Below are positions 21,108-30,800 of a stretch of DNA of 48,679 bases, in pieces. The number at the start of each line of letters is the position of its first letter. The first letter of the stretch is position 1. A model generated the notes under the pieces. It worked only from the letters and a program-made list of their open reading frames with translations, was not told the DNA's origin and searched no databases. The stretch comes from Phragmitibacter flavus (GTDB lineage Bacteria; Verrucomicrobiota; Verrucomicrobiia; Verrucomicrobiales; Verrucomicrobiaceae), in the NCBI RefSeq assembly GCF_005780165.1, contig NZ_VAUV01000028.1, forward strand, positions 1 to 48,679. The letters run 5' to 3'. Made by a program: the position numbers and the translations under genes.

Positions 21108-21318
21108 GAGTGAGTGAGGGGCATGAGCGAACCGCATCTGCCGATGGCGGCCCGTAAACTAGTCAGGAAAGGATTCCTTGGCAAGCGGGAGATGAAGCAG
21201 GGAGCGTGCCGTTGTGGGGTTTTCACCACATCTCCAATGCAGCAGGCTCGGAATGCATCATGAGAAGCCACCCATATCAAAGTTCCGGCGACGCATCCAC
21301 CCATCGCAGTATGGGCAC

Positions 21319-21690
21319 TCAAATATCCAGTTGCAGAAGCTTTTCGAAATGTTTATCCCGGTGCATCAAAACGGCTCCATGACGCTTCGCGCAGGCCACG
21401 ATCAGGACATCCGCCAGAGGACAATTCAGTCCCTTTCGTCTGGCCGCCCGCCTCAGCTCGGCAGTAATGCGCCAGGTCTCCACATCGATTTCCAGCCATC
21501 CGCAGCATTCCCGCAGATTAGTCAAAACCGCCTCTTCACGCTTGCTGCGAACACCGCTCCACAACTCCACCCACACCACCGAACACAACACCGCCCGTTG
21601 GCTCCACAAAGCCTCACCTACTTCTGGATGCCTGGCATCGCCTTCCCTGAAAAAATCAATCCAAGTGGAACTGTCAATCAGCACCTTCAT
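21319..21690 (-). CDS. vapC: VapC-type PIN-domain toxin
   Basis: The 123-residue PIN-domain ribonuclease carries the expected acidic residues: Asp6 in LIDSSTW, Glu42 in WVELWSG, Asp94 in PLADVLI and Asp112 in HRDKHF. These would bind magnesium or manganese and cleave RNA, often tRNA, when the antitoxin is lost. The ATG overlaps the antitoxin stop in the sequence ATGA, which indicates translational coupling. An upstream in-frame ATG five codons earlier lies inside the antitoxin gene. The C-terminus HFEKLLQLDI is typical. The pair lies upstream of gltB, next to the tRNA-associated island. Confidence 0.92.
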   Translation of the reverse strand: MKVLIDSSTWIDFFREGDARHPEVGEALWSQRAVLCSVVWVELWSGVRSKREEAVLTNLRECCGWLEIDVETWRITAELRRAARRKGLNCPLADVLIVACAKRHGAVLMHRDKHFEKLLQLDI

Positions 21691-21926
21691 GGCTTGCCCG
21701 CCCATCGTTTCGCCATGCGCTCCTCATACTCCAAATCCGCAGCCTCGATCTCGTCGTTTGTGGGAAAGTCAGGAAACGTTCCCGCCGCAGCCAGCAAAGC
21801 CTCCACCTTTTGCGCACGGTTAAACTGCTCCAACGCCTTCACCACAGCCTCACGCTTCGTCTTTGCCCCGGTAAATCGCATGGCATCTGCCAACGCCTGA
21901 TCAGGAATATCAATCGTCGTCTTCAT
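21687..21926 (-). CDS. vapB: VapB-type ribbon-helix-helix antitoxin
   Basis: The 79-residue product begins MKTTIDIPDQALADAMR, the beta-strand and first helix of a ribbon-helix-helix DNA-binding domain. KTKREAVVKALEQFNR forms the second helix. The acidic C-terminal part (DEIEAADLEYEERMAKRW) would wrap the VapC active site. It is first in the two-gene unit and its TGA overlaps the toxin ATG by four bases (ATGA). It should repress its own promoter by binding upstream of the gene. Confidence 0.9.
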   Translation of the reverse strand: MKTTIDIPDQALADAMRFTGAKTKREAVVKALEQFNRAQKVEALLAAAGTFPDFPTNDEIEAADLEYEERMAKRWAGKP

Positions 21927-21956
21927 GGAATCCTAATACACGAAAAATTGGAATCC
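21927..21956 (-). promoter_or_regulatory. Candidate VapB operator: two GGAATCC direct repeats
   Basis: The heptamer GGAATCC occurs at 21927-21933, touching the vapB start codon, and again at 21950-21956. The repeats are 23 bases apart, about two helical turns, as expected for ribbon-helix-helix dimers on one face of DNA. That they are the operator is inference. Confidence 0.4.
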
Positions 21957-22124
21957 CACAACGCCCAAATTGCAGATTCTGCCCCTCCCCATGAATCGAT
22001 CCAATCACGAAATCTCATCAGCACGACACCCAGACCCAGTTACATGACTCCCGTCTCAGATCAACCACACCAGACGAACATCTGAGCCATTTTTGGTGTA
22101 TTTCTCCATTCTTGTCGTCATAAA

Positions 22125-22141
22125 TCCTTCATTTTGAAGGA
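22125..22141. repeat. Short perfect hairpin beside the tRNA remnant
   Basis: A 7-bp stem TCCTTCA/TGAAGGA with a 3-base T loop lies four bases before the tRNA-Asp-like fragment. It may be the relic of a terminator downstream of the former tRNA 3' end. Confidence 0.35.
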
Positions 22142-22144
22142 CCA

Positions 22145-22175
22145 GTCTGACGGAACGGACGGACTCGAACCCGCA
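22145..22175 (-). other. tRNA-Asp 3'-end remnant (candidate att site of an island)
   Basis: These 31 bases match the 3' end of the intact tRNA-Asp at 25352-25383 with one missing base and one substitution. The match covers the T arm, acceptor strand and a few bases beyond. The missing base breaks the T stem, so this is not a working tRNA. The arrangement (intact tRNA, island on its 3' side, partial 3' copy at the far end) is what integration into a tRNA gene leaves behind. Confidence 0.7.
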
Positions 22176-22257
22176 TCCCGAGTCCCTTAGAAGCAAACCC
22201 CAACTCCAACATAAGGAAAAACCTTGAATTCAACTTCTTTTTTGCTCCACTCAGTCA

Positions 22258-23022
22258 ATGGAGATTATTTTAGCGTGCTGTGAGCCCCTCGGAATTTGGT
22301 TTAAATTCCTCGATGATCATTTTGGGGAAATACTCGCCGCATTTTTTGCCGTTTTGGTGGGTCTGTTTTCAATCTTCCCGGAATTAGTCAGGAGAGCCAT
22401 ACTACCGATCGCGATAGATGTAGAGTGGCACAATCGGAATCCATATTTGAGCTTGCATAGCACCTTCGATCTTCTTGAGGAGAAAAGGCAACACACACTT
22501 AAAACGATATCCACGAGCGAACATGACGCAGCGTGGCTGCGGCTTGAGGTAAAAAATTTATCGGCGAGGGAGGCCGAGAAGGTAGAGCTGATTATCGATT
22601 ACTTCGAAAAAAGGGACGCTTGCGGCTGGTCACCTCACAAGCACTTCATTCAAATCGCTTTGAGTCCAACCCATTGCGCTGGTGCGGAATTGCCTAGGAT
22701 TGCGCCCAAAACTTCTCATTTCTGGAATTTTGCTATGTGGAATGAAAAAACAATCGATCCCAAGCACGGCAACGCCGAAGATCCGATTTGCTATGCACTA
22801 ACCATTCCGTCGCACAAAGGCAGCATAATGAAAAGTGGCGAATACCGCTTTCGACTTCGTGTGATTGGGGTTGGTGGATTGATGCACGAATCGCGATGGA
22901 AATTCTCGTTTAAAACTGACGAGGTTAAATCTTTAGAGGGTTTCTTTGTTCCCAATCTCAGTCTTGAAAGGATGGGCGTGCCAACGCGATCTAGGCAAAC
23001 GAGGTGGATTTTAGGTGCTTAG
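22258..23022 (+). CDS. Unrecognised protein with one N-terminal membrane helix
   Basis: The 254-residue product has one hydrophobic segment at about 25-55 (EILAAFFAVLVGLFSIFPEL) and then a soluble region rich in beta-strand pattern (WLRLEVKNLSAREAEKVELIID, GEYRFRLRVIGVGGL). The latter resembles an immunoglobulin-like or all-beta domain. I recognise no family. Codon use is markedly less GC-biased than in the flanking metabolic genes, consistent with acquisition by transfer. It is the first gene inside the tRNA-Asp-bounded island. Its start is uncertain because no clear ribosome binding site precedes the ATG. Confidence 0.6.
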   Translation: MEIILACCEPLGIWFKFLDDHFGEILAAFFAVLVGLFSIFPELVRRAILPIAIDVEWHNRNPYLSLHSTFDLLEEKRQHTLKTISTSEHDAAWLRLEVKNLSAREAEKVELIIDYFEKRDACGWSPHKHFIQIALSPTHCAGAELPRIAPKTSHFWNFAMWNEKTIDPKHGNAEDPICYALTIPSHKGSIMKSGEYRFRLRVIGVGGLMHESRWKFSFKTDEVKSLEGFFVPNLSLERMGVPTRSRQTRWILGA

Positions 23023-23302
23023 CACCGACAATATCCAGTTTTAAATGTGAGGCAAGTAAACTCACTGCGGGAACAACAACGCGACACAAATTAGCAGCAC
23101 GGCGACCGCGATCGGGACGCGGTCGTTGACGAGGGAATGATGGCCAGTATGAAGGCGATCCCGATTAGAACGGTGAAGATGGAGAGTGTTATGACTCTGA
23201 ATCGGACGGACTCGATATTGAGGAGGTTCGTAGCTTGGCATCGGAAAAATGATTTTACCGAAAAAACCTAGCTTTGACGCCATACTTCGGGAAGATGGCC
23301 CT

Positions 23303-24172
23303 ATGAGCAAAAATAAGACCCTAACGCAGGTTCGCGGTTTTTTAGAGTTAAACATCTGGTGGCTTTCGGCAGTGCTCGTGTTTTTGGTTTTAATCGCACA
23401 CGCATTCCAGATCAGCGCGGTGAAGGTGGACGGAATTACGATTGCGTTGTTGGTGATGTTACCCGTGTGTCCGTTTGTCGGACCGCTCTTGAAGGCTATC
23501 CGCAAACTTAGTATCGCGGGATTCGAGGCGGAAATTGCCACCACCGAAGTCGAAGAAGCCTCCGAAGAGGTCGCAGCTGCATCACCTCAACCACATGAAT
23601 CTCCAATTGAGAACACCCGGATGCCACCTTTCAACGATGTTCTGCGTAATTTGGTGAGATCTGACCACATTTTGGCTCTCGCGAAACTTCGGATCGAGCT
23701 GGAGTCGAAGGTTCGGCGACTCCACCAACCAGACGATCCGGCTAATCCTGCGTTTGTTCAACTAAACGAACCTCTTTCAATGATTGTCCGCAGGCTGAGA
23801 AATGAAGATTTAATTTCAGATCAGGTGTTTTCCGCGACCTTAAAAGTGATCAACTTGTGCAATCGCGCGATTCATGGCGAAGCGATAAAAAAAGATGATG
23901 CAGCATCTGTTGTGGATTCAGGAATAGAGTTGCTAGGAGCATTTGATCGATTGATTCTGGAATTCACAAGCCCAGAACCTGTTAGCTCTGAGGAAATATC
24001 ACATTCGGAAGTGGATGTCGCGAACACTGCTGAGTATGAGGTCGTGACAATCGTGCCGGTTTTGCCAAATGCTCGTCGCAACACGTATCGGCTAACGCAA
24101 GAACAAATGGATTACTTTCTTCGTGGATACGAAGAGTATGCTGAATTCGTTATAAGCGTGAAGAAGCTCTGA
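23303..24172 (+). CDS. Two-helix membrane protein with HEPN/DUF4145-like C-terminal domain
   Basis: From MSKNKTLTQVRG the product is 289 residues; an ATG 54 bases upstream would add 18. Two membrane helices lie at about 14-33 and 43-65. An acidic linker leads to a helical domain with ILALAKLRIELESKVRRL and LCNRAIHGEAIKKDDAASVVDSG. The latter resembles the end of HEPN/DUF4145 domains, whose motif is R-x4-H. Here the arginine position is cysteine (Cys186, His191), so RNase activity is doubtful. HEPN domains are common in toxin and phage-defence proteins. The HEPN call rests on pattern only. It is part of the tRNA-Asp island. Confidence 0.55.
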   Translation: MSKNKTLTQVRGFLELNIWWLSAVLVFLVLIAHAFQISAVKVDGITIALLVMLPVCPFVGPLLKAIRKLSIAGFEAEIATTEVEEASEEVAAASPQPHESPIENTRMPPFNDVLRNLVRSDHILALAKLRIELESKVRRLHQPDDPANPAFVQLNEPLSMIVRRLRNEDLISDQVFSATLKVINLCNRAIHGEAIKKDDAASVVDSGIELLGAFDRLILEFTSPEPVSSEEISHSEVDVANTAEYEVVTIVPVLPNARRNTYRLTQEQMDYFLRGYEEYAEFVISVKKL

Positions 24173-24377
24173 TCATGCCAAAGTGAGTTAAATCGTCGCC
24201 ATGATCACCTTCCGCCACAGGTTAAAGCAAGTGCGGTTGCAGAAGCGGGGCATTGAAGGGTTTGAATTTGGATTCCCTTGGGACAAGTGAAACGAACGTG
24301 GTCGCAGTAGCATTCCCGTGGCCAGCTAGGTCAAGGAGCTGCAGGATCTTGGCATTGGGCGCGAGGGCGTTCTCGAA

Positions 24378-24569
24378 GTGCCACGCAAGGTCACCCGTGG
24401 TGGTCAAACCACCATTGAACCCGGCATCAGCTACGTTCCACCGGCGAACCTGAGCAAGTCCCAACGCGCCCTAATAATGCTGCGCGAATCCACCGGCTTG
24501 AACGTGAGACTGGCACCGTCTGGGGGTGTCCAAAAAGCCATCACGAAAGAAGAGTTCTTCAAGAAATGA
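24378..24569 (+). pseudogene. Small ORF or gene remnant in the island
   Basis: A frame of 63 codons starting at GTG encodes MPRKVTRGGQTTIEPGISYV and ends in a lysine-rich AITKEEFFKK. The same frame stays open upstream for about 18 codons without a good start, to an in-frame stop at a TAG. About 175 bases further upstream another short frame begins ITFRHRLKQVRLQKRG and stops after 29 codons. This looks like a decayed gene rather than an intact one. No family is recognised. The rest of 24173-24576 holds nothing else I can support. Confidence 0.3.
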
Positions 24570-24576
24570 AACAAAA

Positions 24577-25239
24577 TTAGCTCTCCACCCAATCCCCTGC
24601 CTCGGATTTATCTTTGGAACGAAATAGCGTTTTAAGGAGGACTGAAATAGATCCCGCGGCCAAAGCGACCAAAAATGTGGCGATGCCGCTTAATATCCAA
24701 GCTTGTTGAGAATATAAACGCTCCAAGTCTCTCTGCGAAGCAGATTTGATTTCGCCGATTTGGGTGTTCACACCTTCTAAATCTTTCCGCATCAGCGGTA
24801 AGGTGAGGGATTTTTCGGGACTCTCCAAAAGTGCGTTTTCAAGGGAAGTCAGCCTAGTATTCAGATCTAGGAGATTCATTTCAAAAGCCTGTTGTCTCTC
24901 GCTCAATTCTGATTCCGGCGATGGTTTGGGCGCGTTCTCGATCTGAGAAACGATTTTGTTAATCCGATTGTGTAACTCCGTCTCGCTTTGTTTTAAATTG
25001 TCCAATCTTACGTTTAATTCTTCAACCTGATTGCGACGTTGGGATTCACGATTTTGAGCCGTCCTCGAAAGCAAAAGAATTGTCCCGAAAGCCGCAGCCA
25101 GGGTGCCGAGTGCAAAGGTTGAAGCGTATACGAGGAGACGTTGTCTCGATCTCCGTTGATCATAGAGCATTCTCCTGCGGAGACGTTCTGAATCGTGCTT
25201 TAACATGCCCTCCATATCATCTGCTTCGAATGGATCCAT
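24577..25239 (-). CDS. Coiled-coil protein between two membrane helices, unrecognised
   Basis: The 220-residue product has a charged N-terminus (MDPFEADDMEGMLKHDSERLRRR). A first membrane helix lies at about 35-58, then some 110 residues with heptad pattern (VEELNVRLDNLKQSETELHNRINKI). A second membrane helix at about 182-203 precedes a polar tail. Both ends should be cytoplasmic with a periplasmic coiled coil. No family is recognised. It is transcribed opposite to the other island genes and stands next to tRNA-Asp, the presumed insertion point. Codon use again differs from the flanking housekeeping genes. Confidence 0.62.
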   Translation of the reverse strand: MDPFEADDMEGMLKHDSERLRRRMLYDQRRSRQRLLVYASTFALGTLAAAFGTILLLSRTAQNRESQRRNQVEELNVRLDNLKQSETELHNRINKIVSQIENAPKPSPESELSERQQAFEMNLLDLNTRLTSLENALLESPEKSLTLPLMRKDLEGVNTQIGEIKSASQRDLERLYSQQAWILSGIATFLVALAAGSISVLLKTLFRSKDKSEAGDWVES

Positions 25240-25354
25240 GTCTTGAATTGTTGCTAAAAGGTTTTGGGAAATGCTTCCCCGTGCGCTGGCGGGTTATTAG
25301 CAACTTCATTAGCAAGTTTGCTTTTTTTACCTTCTCTACGTAGGTAAAAGGGTC

Positions 25355-25431
25355 TGGCGGAACGGACGGGACTCGAACCCGCAACCTCTGCCGTGACAGG
25401 GCAGCGCTCTAACCAATTGAGCTACCGCTCC
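25355..25431 (-). tRNA. tRNA-Asp (anticodon GTC)
   Basis: On the minus strand a full cloverleaf is seen. The acceptor is GGAGCGG/CCGTTCC with one G-T pair, the D arm is GCTC/GAGC, and the anticodon arm is CTGCC-CTGTCAC-GGCAG with anticodon GTC. The T arm is GCGGG-TTCGAGT-CCCGT, followed by discriminator G and an encoded CCA. The 77 bases fit tRNA-Asp. Flanking GGTCTGG and CCAGACC extend the acceptor pairing. Its 3' part is copied at 22145-22175. Confidence 0.96.
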
Positions 25432-25543
25432 AGACCGGTTGTTCCTCCTCGTTACCGGGGAGGGCAATGATGCTAATATAGATTAAAGAACGTGCAAATG
25501 GAAATGGCAGTTTTTTTCATTTTTCCGCCCCCTCCCCTCTTCC

Positions 25544-26392
25544 TCATTTGAGTCGACCGCGTGCCGTCACCCATTTGCCTTTGGTCACCACTTCCTCAAA
25601 CACCAGCCCCGCCTCCTCACCCGCCGCCAGACATCCTGCCGCCTGCGACTTCAAAATGCCCGAAACCACCACCATGCCGTCCTTGCGCACTGCCTTCGCA
25701 ATCTTTGGAAAAACCTTCTCCAGGATGTCATGAAAAATGTTCGCCATCACACAATCCACTTTTTTGCCCGGCTTCCATTTAAAGACATCCATCTCCTCCA
25801 GCACCACCTTCTTTGTCTTGTTGCGCTTCAAATTTTTCGCCGCCGCCCGCAATGCCATCGCGTCAAAATCACAGCCCCACGCCGAACCCGCTCCCAACTT
25901 CTCCGCCGCAATCGCCAACACCCCACTGCCAGTCCCCAAATCAATCATCGACCACTCCGTCCCCGCACGCGACTTGGCAAAATCCACCAACATCCGCAAT
26001 GCCGTGGCCGTCGTCGCATGATGCCCCGTTCCAAATGCCAGCTCCGGGGGAATGCTGATCACTTCCCGACCCGGATTCGACTGTTTGATTTCCACCAACT
26101 CCGCCGCCTTGTCCGTTCCCACCAACAGCAGCGCCTTGCCAATCTTCACTGGCTCGGGCAGTTCCGATCCCATCGCCGCCCAATTCTGCGCCTTCAACTC
26201 CCTGACCGATCCGCCAAACTCCTTAAAAATCTTCTGCGCCTCCGACTTCTTCTCACAATACACCTCCAGCCGGATCGTCTTCTTCCCTGGCAACCGCGTC
26301 ATCACCGCCCGCTGCTCGCCCGCGAACATTTCTTCCCACACATCCATCCATTTTAACGACGACAATTTCGACCACACAAACATGCGGGTCAT
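25544..26392 (-). CDS. prmA: Ribosomal protein L11 methyltransferase PrmA
   Basis: A SAM-dependent enzyme that trimethylates ribosomal protein L11. The 282 residues show an N-terminal substrate-recognition domain (residues 1-100) and the family signature PPELAFGTGHHATTATALRML. Motif I follows as IDLGTGSGVLAIAAEKLGA, and CVMANIFHDILE is the PrmA form of the catalytic NxxxD/P region. GMVVVSGIL is also present. Length is near the usual 290. Two ATG codons three residues apart can serve as start. It lies between tRNA-Asp and the multidrug efflux operon and is probably transcribed alone. Confidence 0.92.
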   Translation of the reverse strand: MTRMFVWSKLSSLKWMDVWEEMFAGEQRAVMTRLPGKKTIRLEVYCEKKSEAQKIFKEFGGSVRELKAQNWAAMGSELPEPVKIGKALLLVGTDKAAELVEIKQSNPGREVISIPPELAFGTGHHATTATALRMLVDFAKSRAGTEWSMIDLGTGSGVLAIAAEKLGAGSAWGCDFDAMALRAAAKNLKRNKTKKVVLEEMDVFKWKPGKKVDCVMANIFHDILEKVFPKIAKAVRKDGMVVVSGILKSQAAGCLAAGEEAGLVFEEVVTKGKWVTARGRLK

Positions 26393-26434
26393 TTAAGGCA
26401 AAACGCTTCACTAAAAAAGTTAAAAACGACGCAA

Positions 26435-27829
26435 CTACCAACTCCCTCCCAACGCCTTGATCAACCTCACCGTTGAAATCAACCGCTGCGCCTTCACCTG
26501 CGCGGCCTGACGACTCACACTCAAATTCGTCCGCTCCACATCGAGCAACTCCAAATAACCCAACGCCCCACTGTCATAACGTTGACGCGTCAACACCATC
26601 GCCCTTTCCGAAGCCGCCACCGCCTCATCCATCGCCGCTGACTGCTCCCCACGAAAACGGATCTGCGACAGCGACGTCTCCACATCCTGAATCGCCCCCA
26701 ACACCGCCTGCCGGTAAACCGCCACCGCCTCGGCATGCAATCCCCGCGCCCGCTGCACCCGGGCCTTGATCACCAGCATCCCCGTCACCGGCACACTCAC
26801 ACTCGGCCCAATCGACCAAACCTTGCTGTCCGCCGTGAACAAACTCTGCGTGTCCTTGCTCAAAAATCCGCCGCTGCCCGTCAAACTGATCTTCGGAAAA
26901 TACCCCGCCACCTCCACGCCGATGTCCGCGTTCCTCGCCGCCACCTGACGTTCCGCCCCCCCCACATCTGGACGCCGCTCCAGCAAACTCGCCGGAAGAC
27001 CCGCCGGGATCAACGGAGGCGACGACAAACTTGCTCTCGACTTCACCTCAAAATTGCTCGCCGACTGACCACACAACAACGCCAGCACCCCCACCGCCTC
27101 CGCCCGCAGGCGCCGCACATCCGCCATCTCGGCTTTGCTCGTCGCCACCTCACTCTGCGCCCGCGCATAATCCGCCTCCGGAATCGCCCCCGCATCAAAC
27201 CGTTGCTTCAACACTCCAATGCTCTGCTCCCGCGTCTCCAACACCTTCCTCAATGTCGCCATCTCCATGTCATAACTGCGCACCAAAAAATACTGCATCG
27301 CCACGTCCCCGTTCAGCGTCAGCAACACCCCATGATAATCCGCCATCACCACCTCTGCATCCGCTCTCGACGACTCGATGCTCCTTCTCACCCGCCCCCA
27401 AAAATCCAATTCATACGCCAGCTCGATCGGCACATTGAAAGTGTTGATTCTTGAAGACGGGATCGCCACTGGAACCGGCGAAGGCAGATTCCCCGATGTC
27501 CGTTCCCGCTGCGCCGCCGCATTCAAATTCACATCCGGCGACAACGCCAAACCCGCCGCCTTCGTCACCGACCGCGCCTGATCCACCCTCGCCACCGCCG
27601 CCCTAAGATCATTGTTGTTCGCCACCGCCAAAGCCTGCAGCCGGTTCAACTCTGCATCCCCAAAAACCCTCCACCACTCACCGCGCGGTTGATCATCCTT
27701 CGGCTCCGCCACCTGCCACTTCCACTTTGCCGGAGTGATGTCGGCAATGTCCGGTTTCACATAATTCGGTCCCACCTTGCAGGCCGAAACCCCAAGCACC
27801 AACATCAAAGCCAAAGGACAACGCCACAT
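26435..27829 (-). CDS. RND outer membrane factor lipoprotein (OprM/NodT family)
   Basis: The product (464 residues from ATG, one more if the overlapping GTG is used) has a lipoprotein signal with lipobox GVSAC and continues KVGPNYVKPDI, the hallmark start of OprM/NodT channels. Two TolC-type halves follow with NNNDLRAAVARVDQARS and LLERRPDVGGAERQVAARNADIGVE. It should form the outer membrane channel of the tripartite pump. Its start overlaps the TGA of the pump gene (TGATG), so translation is coupled. It is the last gene of the operon. Confidence 0.93.
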   Translation of the reverse strand: MWRCPLALMLVLGVSACKVGPNYVKPDIADITPAKWKWQVAEPKDDQPRGEWWRVFGDAELNRLQALAVANNNDLRAAVARVDQARSVTKAAGLALSPDVNLNAAAQRERTSGNLPSPVPVAIPSSRINTFNVPIELAYELDFWGRVRRSIESSRADAEVVMADYHGVLLTLNGDVAMQYFLVRSYDMEMATLRKVLETREQSIGVLKQRFDAGAIPEADYARAQSEVATSKAEMADVRRLRAEAVGVLALLCGQSASNFEVKSRASLSSPPLIPAGLPASLLERRPDVGGAERQVAARNADIGVEVAGYFPKISLTGSGGFLSKDTQSLFTADSKVWSIGPSVSVPVTGMLVIKARVQRARGLHAEAVAVYRQAVLGAIQDVETSLSQIRFRGEQSAAMDEAVAASERAMVLTRQRYDSGALGYLELLDVERTNLSVSRQAAQVKAQRLISTVRLIKALGGSW

Positions 27830-30800
27830 CACGAAATAGAAGTAGTAGACAATTTCAAACCCGACACCTCGCTGTCCTCACCATCATCGACCTTGCGTCG
27901 ACGCGTGAACCAGCCCGCCACATCATCAAACAACGAATAAAACACCGGCGTCGCCAGTAACGTCAGCAACAACGACATCGTCTGCCCCCCAATAATCACC
28001 CCCGCCGTCGCGGTGTTCATCGACGCTCCAATCCCCTTCGAAAGCACCAACGGGATCATCCCCGCCACAAACGACAGCGTCGTCATCAAAATCGGCCGCA
28101 ACCGATCCTTGTTTGCCTGCAAAATCGCGTCCAACCGGTTCATCCCCTGCCTTCGCAATTGCAGCGTGTGATCAATCTGAAGAATCCCATTTTTCTTCAC
28201 CATGCCGAACAACACAATGATCCCCAACATCGAAAAGATGTTCAGCGATTCGTTAAAGATGATCAGCGACAGAATCGCAAACGGGAACGTCAACGGCAGC
28301 GACAGCATGATGGTGAACGGATGAATCCACGACTCAAACTGCGCCGCGAGCACCAGATACATGAACAAAAACGACATCGCAAAAGCCGTCATGAACGCCG
28401 ACATGGTCCGCTCCAGTTCCTTCGAGCGACCAATCGGCTCACTCAGATAATTCGCCGGCAACCCCTGCTTCTTCACCGCCGCCGCAATCTGCGCCAACAC
28501 CTCCGCCTCACCCACCCCGGGCGCATTGTTTGCTGTGATCGTGATTTGCCGACGCCGTCCATTGCGATTGATCTGCGCCGGACCCGTGCGCTCCTCCATC
28601 TGCACCAGATTGCTTAACGGCACCGGACCCGACTGCGCACTCGGCACATACAACAATCCCAACGCCTCCTGACTGTTTCGATACCGGTCTTCCGCCCGCA
28701 AATGAATGTCATACTGCTCGCCACCATCGTTAAAAGTCGACACATCATCGCCGCCCACCAGCAACCGCAACGATGTCGATAAGTCCGCAATATTTACCCC
28801 CATCTGACCCGCCTTGCTGCGATCCACCACCGCCGTCAACTCCGGCTTTCCGGTGATCAACGTCGTGTCCACATCACGAATGCCAGGAATTTTCTTCACT
28901 TCAGGCATCGCCGCCTCCACCGTCTTTGTCAGCACCTCCAAATCGGGACCCGCAATCATGTATTGCACGTTCGCCGCTGACTGACCCGAGTTAAACGCCG
29001 GCACCAGCAACACCGTCATCCGCCACTCCGGCGGATACTTCGGCACAATCTCCCGACGCACCAGATCCATGATCTCCTCCTGCGACGCCTCACGCTGCGA
29101 AGGATCGCTCAAGCGCACATAAATCCCCGCCTTGTTCGGCGTGCGCTGGTCATTGTCACCAATCGTCATCAGCGTGTATTGCACCCCCGACACCGTGCGA
29201 AGATCCCGCGCCACCCGTTCCGCAATCAAATCCGTCGCCTCAAGACTTGTGCCCTCCGGCGTGCGCAGACTCACCTCAAACTCCGCATCCTCCGTCTCCG
29301 GCAGCAGCCCTTTCTGCACAATCCCCATCATCGGCACCACGCTCGCCAAGGTCGCCACACAAGCCAGCACCACCACCCACCGATGCCGCATCGAAAAACG
29401 CAGCATCACCATGTAAACCGACTCCAGCGGGTGATAAAAAATGTTCACCAGCTTCGCCATCCACCGCTCCACAAAATTGGGCTTGGTGATTTTTAACATC
29501 CGCGCACTCAACATCGGCGCCAGCGTGAAACTCACCAACAACGACACCGCAATCGCAAACGACATCGTCAATCCAAAACTCCCCAAAAACCGTCCCACAA
29601 TCCCGCTCAAAAACGCCACCGGCAAAAACACCGCCAGCAGCGACAACGTCGTCGCCATCACCGCCATGCCAATGTCCCGCGTGCCCTCAACCGCCGCCGT
29701 GAACGAGTCCTGCTTCTTCTCCTCAATGTGCTTAAAAATGTTCTCCACCACAATGATCGCATCATCAATCACGATCCCCACCGCCAAAGCCAGCGCGATC
29801 AAACTGATCTGATTCAACGACACATCCGCCACCCACATCACCCCGAAACTCGCAATGATCGACGTCGGAATGGACAGCGCCGAAATCAACGTCGCCCGCC
29901 CGTTCCCCAAAAAGAACAACACAATGATCGCCGCAAACGCCGCCCCCAAAATCAAATGCTCCTGCACCGCATGCGTGCTAGTGCGAATCACCAAAGAATT
30001 ATCCCGCACCACCTCCACCTGATACCCCTCCGGGAGCAATCTCCTCGCATCATCCAGCCGCTCCTTCACCGCATCCACCACCGCGATCGTGTTCTCGCCC
30101 GACTGCTTCCTGATCGACAAAACCACCGTCGGCACCCCATCCCGACGCGCCACCGTGGCCGCCTCTTCCTCGCCATCCACCACCCGCGCCACATCCATCA
30201 ACCTCACCAGTCCCCCACCCGCCTCACGCACCACCAACTGCTCCAACTCCGCCACGCTCGACACCTTGCCCGTCACTCGCAAACCCGTTTCCTGCGCCCC
30301 ACCCTTCACCATCCCCGCCGGAATCTGCACATTCTGACGCTGCAACGCCGCCTGCACATCCATCGCCGTCAGCCCATAAGCCCGCAGCCGCACCGGATCC
30401 ATCAACACATTGATCTGCCGCTTCCTTCCCCCCAGCAACGTCACTTGTCCGACTCCGTTCACACTCTCCAACTGCCGCCGCAAAACCTTGTCCGCATACT
30501 CCGTGATGTCCCGAGCCGGACGATCTGCAATCAACGCCACCGTCAAAATCGGCGACGCATCCGGATCCAGTTTCTCCACCCTTGGCGTGTCCGCCGAATC
30601 CGGCAAATCGTTGATGATCCGGTTGACCCGATCCCGCACCTCCTGCGCCGCCACATCAATGTCTTTCTCCAACAGAAACGCGATCATCACCTGCGACACC
30701 CCTTCCGTCGAGACCGAGTTCAACTCATCAATCCCACTGATCGTATTCACCGCTTCTTCGATCTTGTCCGTTATCTCCGTTTCGATCTCCTCCGGCGTCG

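Noticed and set aside
23062-23544. Minus-strand frame of 160 codons in the tRNA-Asp island
   Set aside because: It overlaps the N-terminal membrane region of the plus-strand gene, and its translation shows no coherent domain.
25321-25350. Hairpin TTTTACCT/AGGTAAAA next to tRNA-Asp
   Set aside because: On the tRNA's strand the stem is followed by A rather than T, so it is not a terminator.
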